64,000 nt of DNA from Chitinophagaceae bacterium PMP191F (GTDB taxonomy: Bacteria; Bacteroidota; Bacteroidia; Chitinophagales; Chitinophagaceae), in assembly GCA_001302245.1 (NCBI GenBank), contig LGYU01000011.1, positions 22,641 through 86,640 on the forward strand, written 5' to 3'. Every line of letters begins with the position of its first letter. Position 1 is the first letter of the stretch. The notes below the pieces were generated by a model that saw nothing but the letters and a program-made list of their open reading frames with translations, was not told where the DNA came from and did no database searches. Shown here in pieces: positions 20,543 through 30,081 of the stretch. The position numbers were made by a program, and so were the translations under genes.

Positions 20543-22378
20543 CTATTCTACCGTCACACTTTTCGCCAGGTTACGTGGTTTGTCTACATCAAGGCCTTTG
20601 GCTACACCGATGTAATAAGCCAGTAGTTGCAAAGGAATAACGCTTAATAAAGGCGCTACCAGTTCATCTGCAGCCGGTACTTCAATATAGTCGTCTGCCA
20701 TTTTAGGAATGGTTTCATCACCTTCTGTAACAATGGCGATCACTTTTCCTTTACGGGCTTTGATCTCCTGTATATTGCTCACGATCTTTTCGTGGTAGGA
20801 ATCTTTGGTGGCTACAAATACTACGGGCAATGATTCATCTACCAGTGCAATAGGACCGTGTTTCATTTCTGCCGCAGGATAACCTTCAGCATGTATGTAA
20901 GAGATCTCTTTCAGTTTTAATGCGCCTTCCAGCGCAACAGGGAAGTTGTAACCACGACCCAGGTACAGGAAATCACGGGCATCTTTGTATTTTTCTGCCA
21001 GTTGCTGTACTGCTGCGCTGGTTTTTAAAGTGGTGGCTACTTTGTCTGGAATTTCCTGCAATTCCTTCATTAGTTGCAGATAGCGTTTGTTGTCAATACT
21101 GCCTTTTTCACGCGCAATTTTTAATGCGATCATGTTCAGTACAGCCAGTTGCGCTGTAAATGCCTTGGTACTGGCAACACCAATTTCCGGTCCGGCATGT
21201 GTATAAGCACCTGCATGTGAAATACGTGCAATGGAAGAGCCTACCACATTCACTACTCCAAAAATGATGGCGCCTTGTTCTTTGGCTTTTTCAATGGCTA
21301 CCAGTGTATCGGCCGTTTCACCGCTTTGCGAAATAGCGATGATCACATCGCCTTTATTGATAACAGGATTGCGATAACGGAACTCCGATGCATATTCTAC
21401 TTCCACCGGTATACGGCACAATTCTTCAATAACATATTCAGCCACCAGGCCGGCATGCCAACTGGTGCCACAGGCTATAATGATGATGCGTTGCGCATGT
21501 TTCAATTGCTCAATATGGTTCTGTACTCCTGCCATGGTAATGGTACCTGCAGCCGGATCAAGACGCCCACGTAAGCAATCGAAAATAGTATGGGGTTGTT
21601 CGAAGATCTCTTTCAGCATGAAATGATCATAACCGCTTTTTTCGATGGCGGCTAATTCCAGGTCCAGCTTTTGTACATAGGGAGTGAGCTTTTCATTACC
21701 CAGGTTTTTCAGTATCAGTTCATCCGGGCGTATGATGGCCAGCTCATAGTCATTTACATACACTACTTCTTTGGTATATTCAATGATAGGAGAAGCGTCA
21801 GAAGCCAGGAAATGTTCCCCTTTACCTACACCAATCACCAGCGGGCTGCCTTTGCGTGCCGCGATCAGCGTATCCGGATTGTCCTGGTCAATCAGCACAA
21901 TTACATAAGCACCGGTGATACGTTTCAATGCAATGCGTACTGCTTCTTCCAGTACGCACTGATTATTTTTCTGAATATCCTCAATAAATTTCAACAGTAC
22001 TTCTGTATCGGTATCACTGGTAAAGCTGTAACCTTTTTTCAGTAACTCATTTTTGATCTGTGCATAGTTCTCAATAATACCGTTGTGGATCATTGCCAGT
22101 TTGCCATTGGCAGAACTATGAGGATGTGCATTGCGATCGCTGGGTTCGCCATGGGTAGCCCAGCGTGTGTGCCCGATGCCTGCGTGCGCATGAACATCTT
22201 TGCCTATCAGGCTTTCTTCCAGTTGAGCTACTTTTCCTTGTTTTTTATATACCCGCAAACTCTGGTTCAACAGCGCCACACCTGCGCTATCGTATCCGCG
22301 GTATTCCAGTCTTTTAAGTCCTTTTAAGATAATGGGGTACGCTTCCTTAGGGCCGATATAAGCAACAATGCCGCACAT
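20543..22378 (-). CDS. glmS: Glutamine-fructose-6-phosphate aminotransferase (isomerizing)
   Basis: Makes glucosamine-6-phosphate from fructose-6-phosphate and glutamine, the entry to peptidoglycan and LPS amino sugars. The 611-aa protein starts MCGIVAYIGPKEAYP with the Ntn nucleophile Cys2 exposed after Met removal. The glutaminase domain covers about 1-240 (RWATHGEPSDRNAHPH), followed by two SIS isomerase domains (CGTSWHAGLVAEYVIEE; SQSGETADT; LGRGYNFPVALEGALKLKE) and the conserved end NLAKSVTVE. Complete and typical in length. No glmS-type ribozyme is evident upstream. Confidence 0.97.
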   Translation of the reverse strand: MCGIVAYIGPKEAYPIILKGLKRLEYRGYDSAGVALLNQSLRVYKKQGKVAQLEESLIGKDVHAHAGIGHTRWATHGEPSDRNAHPHSSANGKLAMIHNGIIENYAQIKNELLKKGYSFTSDTDTEVLLKFIEDIQKNNQCVLEEAVRIALKRITGAYVIVLIDQDNPDTLIAARKGSPLVIGVGKGEHFLASDASPIIEYTKEVVYVNDYELAIIRPDELILKNLGNEKLTPYVQKLDLELAAIEKSGYDHFMLKEIFEQPHTIFDCLRGRLDPAAGTITMAGVQNHIEQLKHAQRIIIIACGTSWHAGLVAEYVIEELCRIPVEVEYASEFRYRNPVINKGDVIIAISQSGETADTLVAIEKAKEQGAIIFGVVNVVGSSIARISHAGAYTHAGPEIGVASTKAFTAQLAVLNMIALKIAREKGSIDNKRYLQLMKELQEIPDKVATTLKTSAAVQQLAEKYKDARDFLYLGRGYNFPVALEGALKLKEISYIHAEGYPAAEMKHGPIALVDESLPVVFVATKDSYHEKIVSNIQEIKARKGKVIAIVTEGDETIPKMADDYIEVPAADELVAPLLSVIPLQLLAYYIGVAKGLDVDKPRNLAKSVTVE

Positions 22379-22600
22379 ATAGATAGTTTAATGATTGATA
22401 AAAACACGGGCAGTTGTGAATGTACAACTGAGCGATTGCGCAATTTATCAAAAATAACGCCAGTACGTATGAATGCTGCTGCAATGCATAAACATTTGCA
22501 TTTCATATAGATAAATACGGAAATATGCCGGTTTGAATACCGCAAACTGTTGCAGATTCAGGAAAAAAGATGCAAATAAAGTGGCATAAATGAGGCGGAA

Positions 22601-22637
22601 AATAAAAGACCCGCGACAGTATCGCGGGTCTTTTATT
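22601..22637 (-). terminator. Terminator of the S9 peptidase gene, 16-bp perfect stem
   Basis: AATAAAAGACCCGCGA (22601-22616), loop CAGTA, and its exact complement (22622-22637), ending in T-rich DNA on the - strand. It lies 15 bp past the peptidase stop. It shares the outer AATAAAAGA/TCTTTTATT arms with the 18.04 kb terminator, while the inner stem differs. Confidence 0.8.
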
Positions 22638-22651
22638 ATGTGTTGGGAGTT

Positions 22652-25123
22652 CTATTTTTTCAGATGTGTTTCAAACAGTTTGTAAATGCGTTTGTATTCA
22701 TCGGTCCAGCTACTGGGTTCTACAAATCCATGATCTTCTACAGGATATACTGCCAGTTCCCAGTCATTTTTACCCAGCTCTATCAGCTTCTGTGACAAAC
22801 GGATAATATCCTGGAAATGTACATTCACATCTACCATTCCATGACACATCAGCAGATGACCTTTTAAACCTGCTGCAAAGTTAATGGGCGAACTTCTGTA
22901 ATAGGCAATGCTGTCATTGAATGGTTCATTCAGAATGTTGGCTGTATAGCCGTGGTTGTAATGCGCCCAATCGGTTACTGAACGCAATGCGCCGCCTGCA
23001 GCAAATACATCGGGTTGATTAAACATGGCCATCAGGGTAATAAATCCGCCATAAGATCCGCCATACAGACCGATGTTCTTTGGATTTACGCCCAGCTTTT
23101 CTACCATATATTTTGCACCGTCTACCTGGTCGCTGAGGTCTTTGCCGCCCATGTAGCGGTAAATACCGGTGCGCCAGTCGCGGCCATAACCAGCACTGCC
23201 GCGGTAATCGATGTCCAGTACCGTATAACCGTTATCGGCCAGCATATTGTTGAACATGTATTCACGAAAATAGCTGCTCCACCATTTGTGTGCATTCTGC
23301 AGGTATCCGGCACCGTGTACAAAGATCACTGCCGGTTTGGAAGGTGCCTGTTGTGCCGGTTTGTACAAACGTGCATATACAGTAGCACCATCCTGTGCAG
23401 GGAAAGTGATCACTTCTGGATCTTTCCATGCATAGCTCTTAAATTCTGTACTTTGTGCCAGCGTAGTTACCTGCTGCACTTTACCACCGGGTTTGTTTTC
23501 CTGTACATACAGTTCCCAGGGTTTATTGCTATAGGAATACAGGAATGCGATCCATTTTTCATCCGGTGAAAGACTTACCTGGTTGGCACCGGTCATGGTA
23601 GTGATACGTTCTGCTTTACCACCTGTTGCCGGTAAACGGTAGAAATGCTGTTCGCCGGGATGTACTTCATTGGTGGTGATGTAGAAGTATTTTTTGTCGT
23701 TGGAAAGCGCTACACTTTGTACTTCGTACTTGCCACTGGTAAGCGTTTTCTTTTCCTTGCTGATCACATTGATCGTGTACAGGTGTGAGTAACCTGTGGC
23801 TTCAGACTGGAACCAGAAGTTGGTATTGTCGATCCAGCCGGTATTGCTACCCCCAAAACCACTGGTGCCGGGACCTCCGATCCATGCTTCATCACGCTGG
23901 CGATCCAGCAGTGATAATTTGCCTGTTGAGTCCAGCAACATGATCCAGCGGTCTTTATTGTCCTGTGCACGCAATTCTACTACGGCAAAACCTCCGGCGG
24001 GCGACCATTGCGGGTTGGTAAATGTCACGGGACGTACAGCAGGATGTTTGCTTTTTTCTTCATACACAGCAGGATAATCTTTTACATAATCCGGCAGATC
24101 GCGGATACCCGGTACGGAATCTGTTTTTATCTGCCATACAGTGTCCAGTTTGGTATCGAACAGGAACAGTTCCTGTGTGCTTTGTGTATTGCCTACCTTG
24201 GTTCTGCCAGGTATATCTTCTGTAAAACCACTTTCTGTAACGTAGTTGGGAACAATGGTGTTTTTTGAAATAACAGCGGGTGCTTTGATCAGGCGGTAAG
24301 TGATGAAACGACCGTCGGTACTGATGGAAGTACCGGATAATGTTTTGTCTTCGATATTGATAGTACGCAATGTTTTTTCCTTCGGAAATAATTTGCGCAT
24401 GGAATCTGCCTGGTCTCTTTTGGATTTTCTGTTTTGCAGTACCAGTGAATTGGTCAATGATTCGGTCTGTAACCATTTATCCTGTGGATTGCCGCTTGCT
24501 GCACGGTTATTACCGGCTCCTGCGGCACCGCTACGTACAGGAGGTTGCTGACCACCACCTCCGCCACGCTGAAAGCCTCCACCTGCAGGTACTACCGGTG
24601 CAGCAGTTGCTGCAGATGCCTGGAAATTGGTTAACTGCGTGGTAATGCCGGTGGCAATTTCCCATGAGTAAAGATTCTGATTGCGGGTGTATACAATTCT
24701 GCTGTCATTGAAAGAAAATACAGGATTGTTTTCTGATTCGGCAGTGATGGTGATACGGCGTTTGGCACCTGTTTTTACATCCACCCAAAAGATATCGCCC
24801 AGGTTGCTGTATACATAGCTGGTACGTTTACTGTTATAGCGGATATCATTTTCCCTTAACAGGTTTTCGCGAAACGAATACGTTGTTTTAGCGGGTGTTA
24901 ATGCGGTGGGCGTAATGTAGTACAAGGAATCGGAAGGCGCGTTGTCAGGATTCCAGGAAAAGAGAATGTATTTGCTGTCTACACTCCAGTATGGTGATCC
25001 GGGTGATACGCCTATCCATTTGGGGTCGCGCATAATTTTCTCAACAGTCAGTGAACCCAATGACTGGCTGCGTGCTGCAAAAGTGCTCAGCAACAACAGC
25101 AAAGGCAGAGTGGATTTTTTCAT
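22652..25123 (-). CDS. S9 family prolyl oligopeptidase-type serine peptidase (DPP IV-like)
   Basis: Secreted or periplasmic peptidase of 823 aa. Signal peptide MKKSTLPLLLLLSTFAARSQ, then a DPP IV-type beta-propeller (about 40-570) and a C-terminal alpha/beta hydrolase domain. The catalytic triad is predicted as Ser690 (YGGSYGG), Asp765 (HGMVDVN) and His798 (EDHGF). Between propeller blades there is a low-complexity Gly/Gln/Pro insert at about 180-212 (GGGFQRGGGGGQQPP and following). Such enzymes remove dipeptides or short peptides from the N-terminus of proline-containing substrates and are common in Bacteroidota. It is followed at once by a strong terminator and is probably monocistronic. 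Confidence 0.93.
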   Translation of the reverse strand: MKKSTLPLLLLLSTFAARSQSLGSLTVEKIMRDPKWIGVSPGSPYWSVDSKYILFSWNPDNAPSDSLYYITPTALTPAKTTYSFRENLLRENDIRYNSKRTSYVYSNLGDIFWVDVKTGAKRRITITAESENNPVFSFNDSRIVYTRNQNLYSWEIATGITTQLTNFQASAATAAPVVPAGGGFQRGGGGGQQPPVRSGAAGAGNNRAASGNPQDKWLQTESLTNSLVLQNRKSKRDQADSMRKLFPKEKTLRTINIEDKTLSGTSISTDGRFITYRLIKAPAVISKNTIVPNYVTESGFTEDIPGRTKVGNTQSTQELFLFDTKLDTVWQIKTDSVPGIRDLPDYVKDYPAVYEEKSKHPAVRPVTFTNPQWSPAGGFAVVELRAQDNKDRWIMLLDSTGKLSLLDRQRDEAWIGGPGTSGFGGSNTGWIDNTNFWFQSEATGYSHLYTINVISKEKKTLTSGKYEVQSVALSNDKKYFYITTNEVHPGEQHFYRLPATGGKAERITTMTGANQVSLSPDEKWIAFLYSYSNKPWELYVQENKPGGKVQQVTTLAQSTEFKSYAWKDPEVITFPAQDGATVYARLYKPAQQAPSKPAVIFVHGAGYLQNAHKWWSSYFREYMFNNMLADNGYTVLDIDYRGSAGYGRDWRTGIYRYMGGKDLSDQVDGAKYMVEKLGVNPKNIGLYGGSYGGFITLMAMFNQPDVFAAGGALRSVTDWAHYNHGYTANILNEPFNDSIAYYRSSPINFAAGLKGHLLMCHGMVDVNVHFQDIIRLSQKLIELGKNDWELAVYPVEDHGFVEPSSWTDEYKRIYKLFETHLKK

Positions 25124-25307
25124 GTGTATGGTTATGTCAATTTGGTAGCAGGTAACAGGTTGCAGGTTATAAGCTAACTGCTGTATTATATACTTTATGT
25201 GCTGGTATTAAACCACTTTATGCAGCATGCTTAAATTTATGAGCAAGGCTGTACCAACACGCTGTTCGTTTGCTTATAACCTATAACTTAAAACATATAA
25301 CTTGTTA
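25124..25307. repeat. Iterated word sequence between mgtE and S9 peptidase
   Basis: Contains gtaacaggttgcaggttata (around 25150-25170) and the inverse-oriented ttataacctataacttaaaa / catataacttgtta (25270-25310), of the same type as the sequences at 20.52, 37.35 and 57.35 kb. No gene seen. Confidence 0.5.
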
Positions 25308-26696
25308 TCACAGCAAAATATTTCGCAGGAACAGGTATGCCATGGAGAAGTAAATCACCAGACCGGTTACATCCACCAGGGTAGCTACAAACGGTGCAGA
25401 GGACGTAGCGGGGTCGGCACCAAGTTTCTTCAATACAATCGGCAACATGGAACCTGATATGGTACCCCACAAAACCACTCCGATCAGCGATGAACCTACA
25501 GTTATTCCAATCATCACAGTATGCTCTCCGTAAGTATGAAATACCATGTTCCACAATACCACACGACAAAAACCTATCAATCCCAGTACGCCACCCAGTA
25601 AAAGACCCGATACCAGTTCGCGACGCATTACCCGCCACCAGTCTGAAACTGTAATTTCACCAATGGCCATAGCCTGGATGATCAGTGTGGAAGCCTGTGA
25701 TCCGCTGTTACCACCGCTGGAAATAATAAGGGGAACAAACAATGCCAGCACTACAGCTTTGGCAATTTCATCCTCAAAATATCCCATGGCGGTTGCTGTA
25801 AGCATTTCGCCCAGAAACAAAACTATTAACCAGACTACTCTTTTCTTGAATAATTTGATGATAGGCATTTCAAGGTAAGGTTCGTCCAGTGCTTCGGTAC
25901 CACCGATCTTCTGAATGTCTTCGCTGAACTCTTCCTGTGCTACCCACAGTACGTCATCAATGGTAACAATACCCAGCAGGATATTTTTATCGTCTACAAC
26001 CGGTAAAGCCACGCGGTTGTTCATTTTGAAGATCTGGCTGGCTACTTCCTGGTCGTCATGAACGTTCAGTGTAATGAATCGGTCGTCAATAATTTCGCCG
26101 ATCTGTTTATCGGGACTGGCCAGGATGATCTCGCGGATCCGGATATCGTCTACAAATTCCCCTTTATCGTTGACCACATAAATTACATCAATGGTTTCGC
26201 TGTCTTTCCCTACTTCACGGATATGCTCCAGTACCTCCTGTACGGTCCAGTCTATCTGTACGGCAATATAGTCCGGGGTCATCAGCCTGCCCACACTGCT
26301 TTCGGGATAGCCCAGCAGCGACAGGGTTACTTTACGTTCTTCGGGGTCCAGTAATTTGATCAGCTCTTTTACTACTTCACTAGGCAGCTCTTCCAGGAAA
26401 GAGGTGCGGTCATCCGCAGGCAGTTCGTTCAGCAGTTCGGCTGTTTTAAACGGGGGAAGCGCCTGTATAATGGTCTTTTGAGCAGAGAAATCGAGAATTT
26501 TGAACACACTGGCAGCACGGTGTATGCTCATGTTGCTGATGATCTGACTTTCATATTCAGGAAATTCATTGATCAGTTCAGCTACATCACTGATGTTCTG
26601 ATCATTGAGAAAATCCCTGATCTGAAGCACATCTTCTTTTTGTACCAGTTTTTCAAACTGATCTTTTAATTCTTCATTTTCGAACTCCATGCTCAT
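25308..26696 (-). CDS. mgtE: Magnesium transporter MgtE
   Basis: Inner-membrane Mg2+ channel/transporter of 462 aa. The N-terminal MgtE helical domain (about 15-130, QALPPFKTAELLNELPADDR, FLEELPSE) is followed by a CBS pair (about 135-260) that senses cytosolic Mg2+, and a C-terminal five-helix pore domain with the conserved LIISSGGNSGSQASTLIIQAMA (around 325) and a late SGSMLPIVLKKLGADPATSSAP segment. Two neighbouring ATGs (26696 and 26690) are possible. It is divergent from the SET-domain gene. Confidence 0.96.
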   Translation of the reverse strand: MSMEFENEELKDQFEKLVQKEDVLQIRDFLNDQNISDVAELINEFPEYESQIISNMSIHRAASVFKILDFSAQKTIIQALPPFKTAELLNELPADDRTSFLEELPSEVVKELIKLLDPEERKVTLSLLGYPESSVGRLMTPDYIAVQIDWTVQEVLEHIREVGKDSETIDVIYVVNDKGEFVDDIRIREIILASPDKQIGEIIDDRFITLNVHDDQEVASQIFKMNNRVALPVVDDKNILLGIVTIDDVLWVAQEEFSEDIQKIGGTEALDEPYLEMPIIKLFKKRVVWLIVLFLGEMLTATAMGYFEDEIAKAVVLALFVPLIISSGGNSGSQASTLIIQAMAIGEITVSDWWRVMRRELVSGLLLGGVLGLIGFCRVVLWNMVFHTYGEHTVMIGITVGSSLIGVVLWGTISGSMLPIVLKKLGADPATSSAPFVATLVDVTGLVIYFSMAYLFLRNILL

Positions 26697-26826
26697 GCGC
26701 CAAATTTACAGTACTCCGCGAAAACAGTTGTAAGTTTTCCCGAATGCTTTTGTTATAAGTTTATTGATCCGGGGAAGCAGGTTTAAAGGAAAAGGTTTAA
26801 GGTATATGGAGGAAGGTTGGGCGTGC

Positions 26827-26834
26827 TATCTTTG
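26827..26834 (+). promoter_or_regulatory. -7 box of the SET-domain gene
   Basis: TATCTTTG fits TAnnTTTG. It would start transcription near 26841, giving a ~50 nt leader to the ATG at 26894 and excluding the upstream TTG at 26840. The -33 element is weak. Confidence 0.4.
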
Positions 26835-26893
26835 ACTCATTGCTAAATGGGAATCTGTTCTTAAATCAGCAATTTTCCTGCTATTTTTATTCC

Positions 26894-27280
26894 ATGATTT
26901 TACCTTGCCTGTTCATAGCGCCTTCCGGTAACAGGGGGCGGGGCGTATTTACTTCGGAAAAAATAAAAAAAGGGACTGTTATTGAAATTGCTCCTGTTAT
27001 AGTAATGGGACAAAAGGACAGGGGGCTGCTGGATCAAACCCTGTTGCACGATTATATTTTTGAATGGGGAGAAGAGCGGAATCAATGCTGTATGGCCTTG
27101 GGATATGTACCTGTTTACAATCATTCCTATACCTCCAACTGCGAGTATGAAATGGATTTTGACAGTGAACTGATCTCTGTAAAAACAGTGCGTACGGTGC
27201 AGGCCGGCGAAGAACTTTTTATCAATTACAACGGAGACTGGAACGATGCCAAGCCGGTTTGGTTTGAGGTGAAGGAGTAG
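26894..27280 (+). CDS. SET domain-containing protein
   Basis: A 128-aa protein made almost entirely of a minimal SET domain, the fold of protein lysine methyltransferases. Visible motifs: RGRGVFTSEKIKKGTVIEIAP (N-terminal SET strand), VYNHSYTSNCEYEMD (the NHS element that lines the SAM/substrate pocket) and AGEELFINYNGDW (the ELxxxY end motif). The substrate in a bacterium without histones is unknown; ribosomal or other basic proteins are possibilities. The start is the ATG with the short MILPCLFIAPSGNRG N-terminus. It is preceded by repeated words (ggtttaaaggaaaaggttta). Confidence 0.85.
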   Translation: MILPCLFIAPSGNRGRGVFTSEKIKKGTVIEIAPVIVMGQKDRGLLDQTLLHDYIFEWGEERNQCCMALGYVPVYNHSYTSNCEYEMDFDSELISVKTVRTVQAGEELFINYNGDWNDAKPVWFEVKE

Positions 27281-27375
27281 CGGAGAAAGGTACCAGGTGC
27301 AAGGAAGAAGCTGAGAGCTATAAGCCTCGGGTGGCGAGCAAATACAATAGCGATCACTACGATTCACGATCCTTA
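27281..27375. repeat. Iterated word sequence after SET gene
   Basis: Holds ggtaccaggtgcaaggaaga, gagctataagcctc and cactacgattcacgatcc, words related to those in other gaps of the window. No gene. Confidence 0.35.
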
Positions 27376-28794
27376 CTATTTCAACAAACTTGCCGGTGGG
27401 GCGCCTACCAGGCTGATATTCCCTCTGATGTATGCCTGTACCTGGATGTAGTCTTTTTGTGGCAATAAACCTATCAGTTTTATTTCCTGAAAAGTGCCGG
27501 TTGTATTCATCCAGTCGGTTACCTGTTGATTGAGCCTGGCTTCAATAGCTGCCTTGTTTTTCTGGATCAGGGCTGCAATATCCAGTACCGTCTGGTTCTG
27601 CAACTGCTTCATGATCTTTTTATGAAATAAATTCTGTGCAATTCTCAGCATCATGTCCTTGGTGTCCACATCAAAACTGATATCGGGCATGGAAAGCACC
27701 TGTCTGGAGGAGTCGAGTAAGGGAGTGCCGCTCAGGTGCAATATACCTTTGCGATTGCCGGTAAAAGAAACATCTACCTGAACTTTTCCGGTATTGGTGC
27801 CGCTTACATTTACATTTTTGATCACAAATGTTCTGCCATCTACCTCAAATGGTTTATTACTTAAACTATCGTTCAGCAGTTTGTTGAAGAATTTGTATTC
27901 ATATACGGCATCGAGATAGGTGCTGATATTACCGTTGTAATCGGTATTGCTGATAGCAGGCAATGCTGCATGAGTAACCAGCCGGTTACTGTCTGATGAA
28001 AACTTAGGACTGCCATTGAAACCCAGTGAGAAAAACAGGGTGTCTTTAACTACATTGAACCGGCCGATGCGTAAAGCTGTAGGGTTGAGGTTCAGGAAAC
28101 CATAATTGCTTACCGGCATTACCCGACTGCCACCATTGCGCCATTGCTGTAACAACGGGTTGTTGTTAAGTGTTTGTACAAACTGGTCGAATGTAACGCA
28201 ATAGTTTTGCAGTGAGGCTTTGATGCTGTCCATTACCTGTCCGGTCATATCATTTTGCAACAGGGTCACCTGGCATTTGTCAATAGGCGTAACGCTGTTG
28301 AGCCGGGTAGTGGTTTGTACCTGGTGGTTGGGTAATACAGACAGTAATGAACTGATTGAAATATCTACCCTGCGCATGGTTTCACTGCCAAAACCACAAC
28401 TGCCGTTTACCCAGGGTGAAACCTGCCTGTTCATTGCACAAACGGTACGACTGCCGGCAATCTGGTAATAACCTCTTAACGCAATGGTAACTTTGTTGTT
28501 GACGCAACTGAACACAAATGGCGAGCGCACAAACCGGTATTTGTAACGAAAATCGCAGCTGCTGGGGGAGTAATCGGGCCATTTATCGTTGGTAAATTCT
28601 TTGGCGGTGGAGCTGTCCATCATGGCCAGCAACGGACGCATGTAAACTTTTACAGGAATATTGATCTCCGAAACAGGCAGTGGCGGCAATAACCGGGCGG
28701 CAGTTTCAGCAGTGGCAGTGGTTTTTTTTGAGCTGCCACAGGATACCAGGAAAGCCAGTACTGTGCATGCAAGTAAACCCTGTATGTATTTCAT
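27376..28794 (-). CDS. DUF4403 family lipoprotein
   Basis: A 472-aa exported lipoprotein (MKYIQGLLACTVLAFLVSCG; lipobox LVSC) of the DUF4403 family. The start at 28794 is chosen over an upstream in-frame codon (28821) because it gives a compact lipoprotein signal. Conserved features include INIPVKVYMRPLLAMMDSS near the mature N-terminus, RYKYRFVRSPFVFSCVNNKV, and a C-terminal amphipathic region (QNQTVLDIAALIQKNKAAIEARLNQQV). The family is thought to have lipid-binding (BPI/SMP-like) architecture, but its job is not established. It is divergent from the LytS-type kinase. Confidence 0.85.
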   Translation of the reverse strand: MKYIQGLLACTVLAFLVSCGSSKKTTATAETAARLLPPLPVSEINIPVKVYMRPLLAMMDSSTAKEFTNDKWPDYSPSSCDFRYKYRFVRSPFVFSCVNNKVTIALRGYYQIAGSRTVCAMNRQVSPWVNGSCGFGSETMRRVDISISSLLSVLPNHQVQTTTRLNSVTPIDKCQVTLLQNDMTGQVMDSIKASLQNYCVTFDQFVQTLNNNPLLQQWRNGGSRVMPVSNYGFLNLNPTALRIGRFNVVKDTLFFSLGFNGSPKFSSDSNRLVTHAALPAISNTDYNGNISTYLDAVYEYKFFNKLLNDSLSNKPFEVDGRTFVIKNVNVSGTNTGKVQVDVSFTGNRKGILHLSGTPLLDSSRQVLSMPDISFDVDTKDMMLRIAQNLFHKKIMKQLQNQTVLDIAALIQKNKAAIEARLNQQVTDWMNTTGTFQEIKLIGLLPQKDYIQVQAYIRGNISLVGAPPASLLK

Positions 28795-29016
28795 GGGGGA
28801 AATGAATGGTTGCGGACTCAAATATAGTAGGAAAGTGTGGATCGTAAAACGACAGGCGGCTGGCTACAGGTATACAGGCGTTTCGCCGGATGTAAACCTG
28901 CTTCGATGACTGGTTTTTCCGTTTCCCGGTGATTTGCTTGTTCAGCTTGGCAGGAAGTTGTCATTTTGCAAACCGGGTGCGTTAACAAATGCGCACGAAT
29001 GTATATCTTGAGAAAT

Positions 29017-30081
29017 ATGAAACGAGGCTGGAAAACGGATGCGGCGAATTGTGCAAGTTTCGGGAATTTCAAATATCTCCCGTATGTTATCATTTTCAAA
29101 TTTACCCTTGCCATTTCTTTTATCAGGTACCTGCTAATAGATGAGTGGACATTGAGCATGCATGTGGGGGTATTTTTTATACAACTGTGTTTCCTGGTCA
29201 TTACCTGGAAACTGATCGAACGGCTGAGTTCTTTCCTGGATAAACGTATCCCGTTCAGTAAAGATCTGCGGAAAAGGGTCATGGCGCAGATCATACTATC
29301 GTTGTTATGCCTGGCGCCTTTCGCGTTTCTGGTATTGTATGTTTTCCGCGATTTTATGCCCAGCTATGCCACGCCACAGTTTATGGTGATGATAGCGGTG
29401 CTGTTCCTGATCATTATAGTGCTGGTCAATTTCATTTATTACTTCAAATATTTTTTTGAACGCTGGCAGCAATCGGTATTGCACAATGCTGAGCTGCAGG
29501 TAAAGGCAGCTCAGTTGGAAAAAGAGAAATCCATTATGCAGTACCATCACCTGAAAAATCAGGTGAATCCGCATTTTATGTTCAATGCCTTTACATCGCT
29601 GGACGGACTGATACAAGTGAATCCTGATCTGGCTTCAGATTTTATCAGGCATCTTTCAAAAGTGTACCGGTATGTACTGGAACATAAGGAAAACGAAGTA
29701 GTGACCGTACAAACGGAATATGGATTTATACAGAACTATATTTCATTGCTGAACATTCGTTTTAAAGATGCGTTATTTATCCATCTGCATATTTCGCAGA
29801 ATGGAATGGAAAAAGGTATTGTGATGGTAACGTTGCAAATGCTGATTGATAATGCCCTGAAGCATAATAAGCTGGAAGAAGCATCTCCGCTTGTGATCAA
29901 AGTATGGGATAATGGAGATACCCTTTGTGTACGTAATAACAAACAACTGCGCAAGCATATCGAGTTGTCAACCCGACACGGATTGCAGCAACTGAAACAA
30001 TTATACACTTACCTTAGTACTGTACCGGTAACGGCTACCGACACTGAAGAATATTTTGAAGTTAACCTGCCTTTGTTATGA
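29017..30081 (+). CDS. LytS/YehU-type sensor histidine kinase
   Basis: Inner-membrane kinase of the LytS family, about 354 aa. Four N-terminal membrane helices (e.g. YVIIFKFTLAISFIRYLLI, VFFIQLCFLVITWKLIERL, IILSLLCLAPFAFLVLYVF, VMIAVLFLIIIVLVNFIYY), a short coiled linker, then the His_kinase box LKNQVNPHFMFNAFTSLDGL whose His is the phosphorylation site, and an ATPase domain with LIDNALKHN (N-box). The glycine boxes are weak. ATGs at 28999 and 29017 are both possible; the second gives a normal N-terminus. The next gene overlaps by 4 bp and encodes its LytTR partner. Confidence 0.9.
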   Translation: MKRGWKTDAANCASFGNFKYLPYVIIFKFTLAISFIRYLLIDEWTLSMHVGVFFIQLCFLVITWKLIERLSSFLDKRIPFSKDLRKRVMAQIILSLLCLAPFAFLVLYVFRDFMPSYATPQFMVMIAVLFLIIIVLVNFIYYFKYFFERWQQSVLHNAELQVKAAQLEKEKSIMQYHHLKNQVNPHFMFNAFTSLDGLIQVNPDLASDFIRHLSKVYRYVLEHKENEVVTVQTEYGFIQNYISLLNIRFKDALFIHLHISQNGMEKGIVMVTLQMLIDNALKHNKLEEASPLVIKVWDNGDTLCVRNNKQLRKHIELSTRHGLQQLKQLYTYLSTVPVTATDTEEYFEVNLPLL

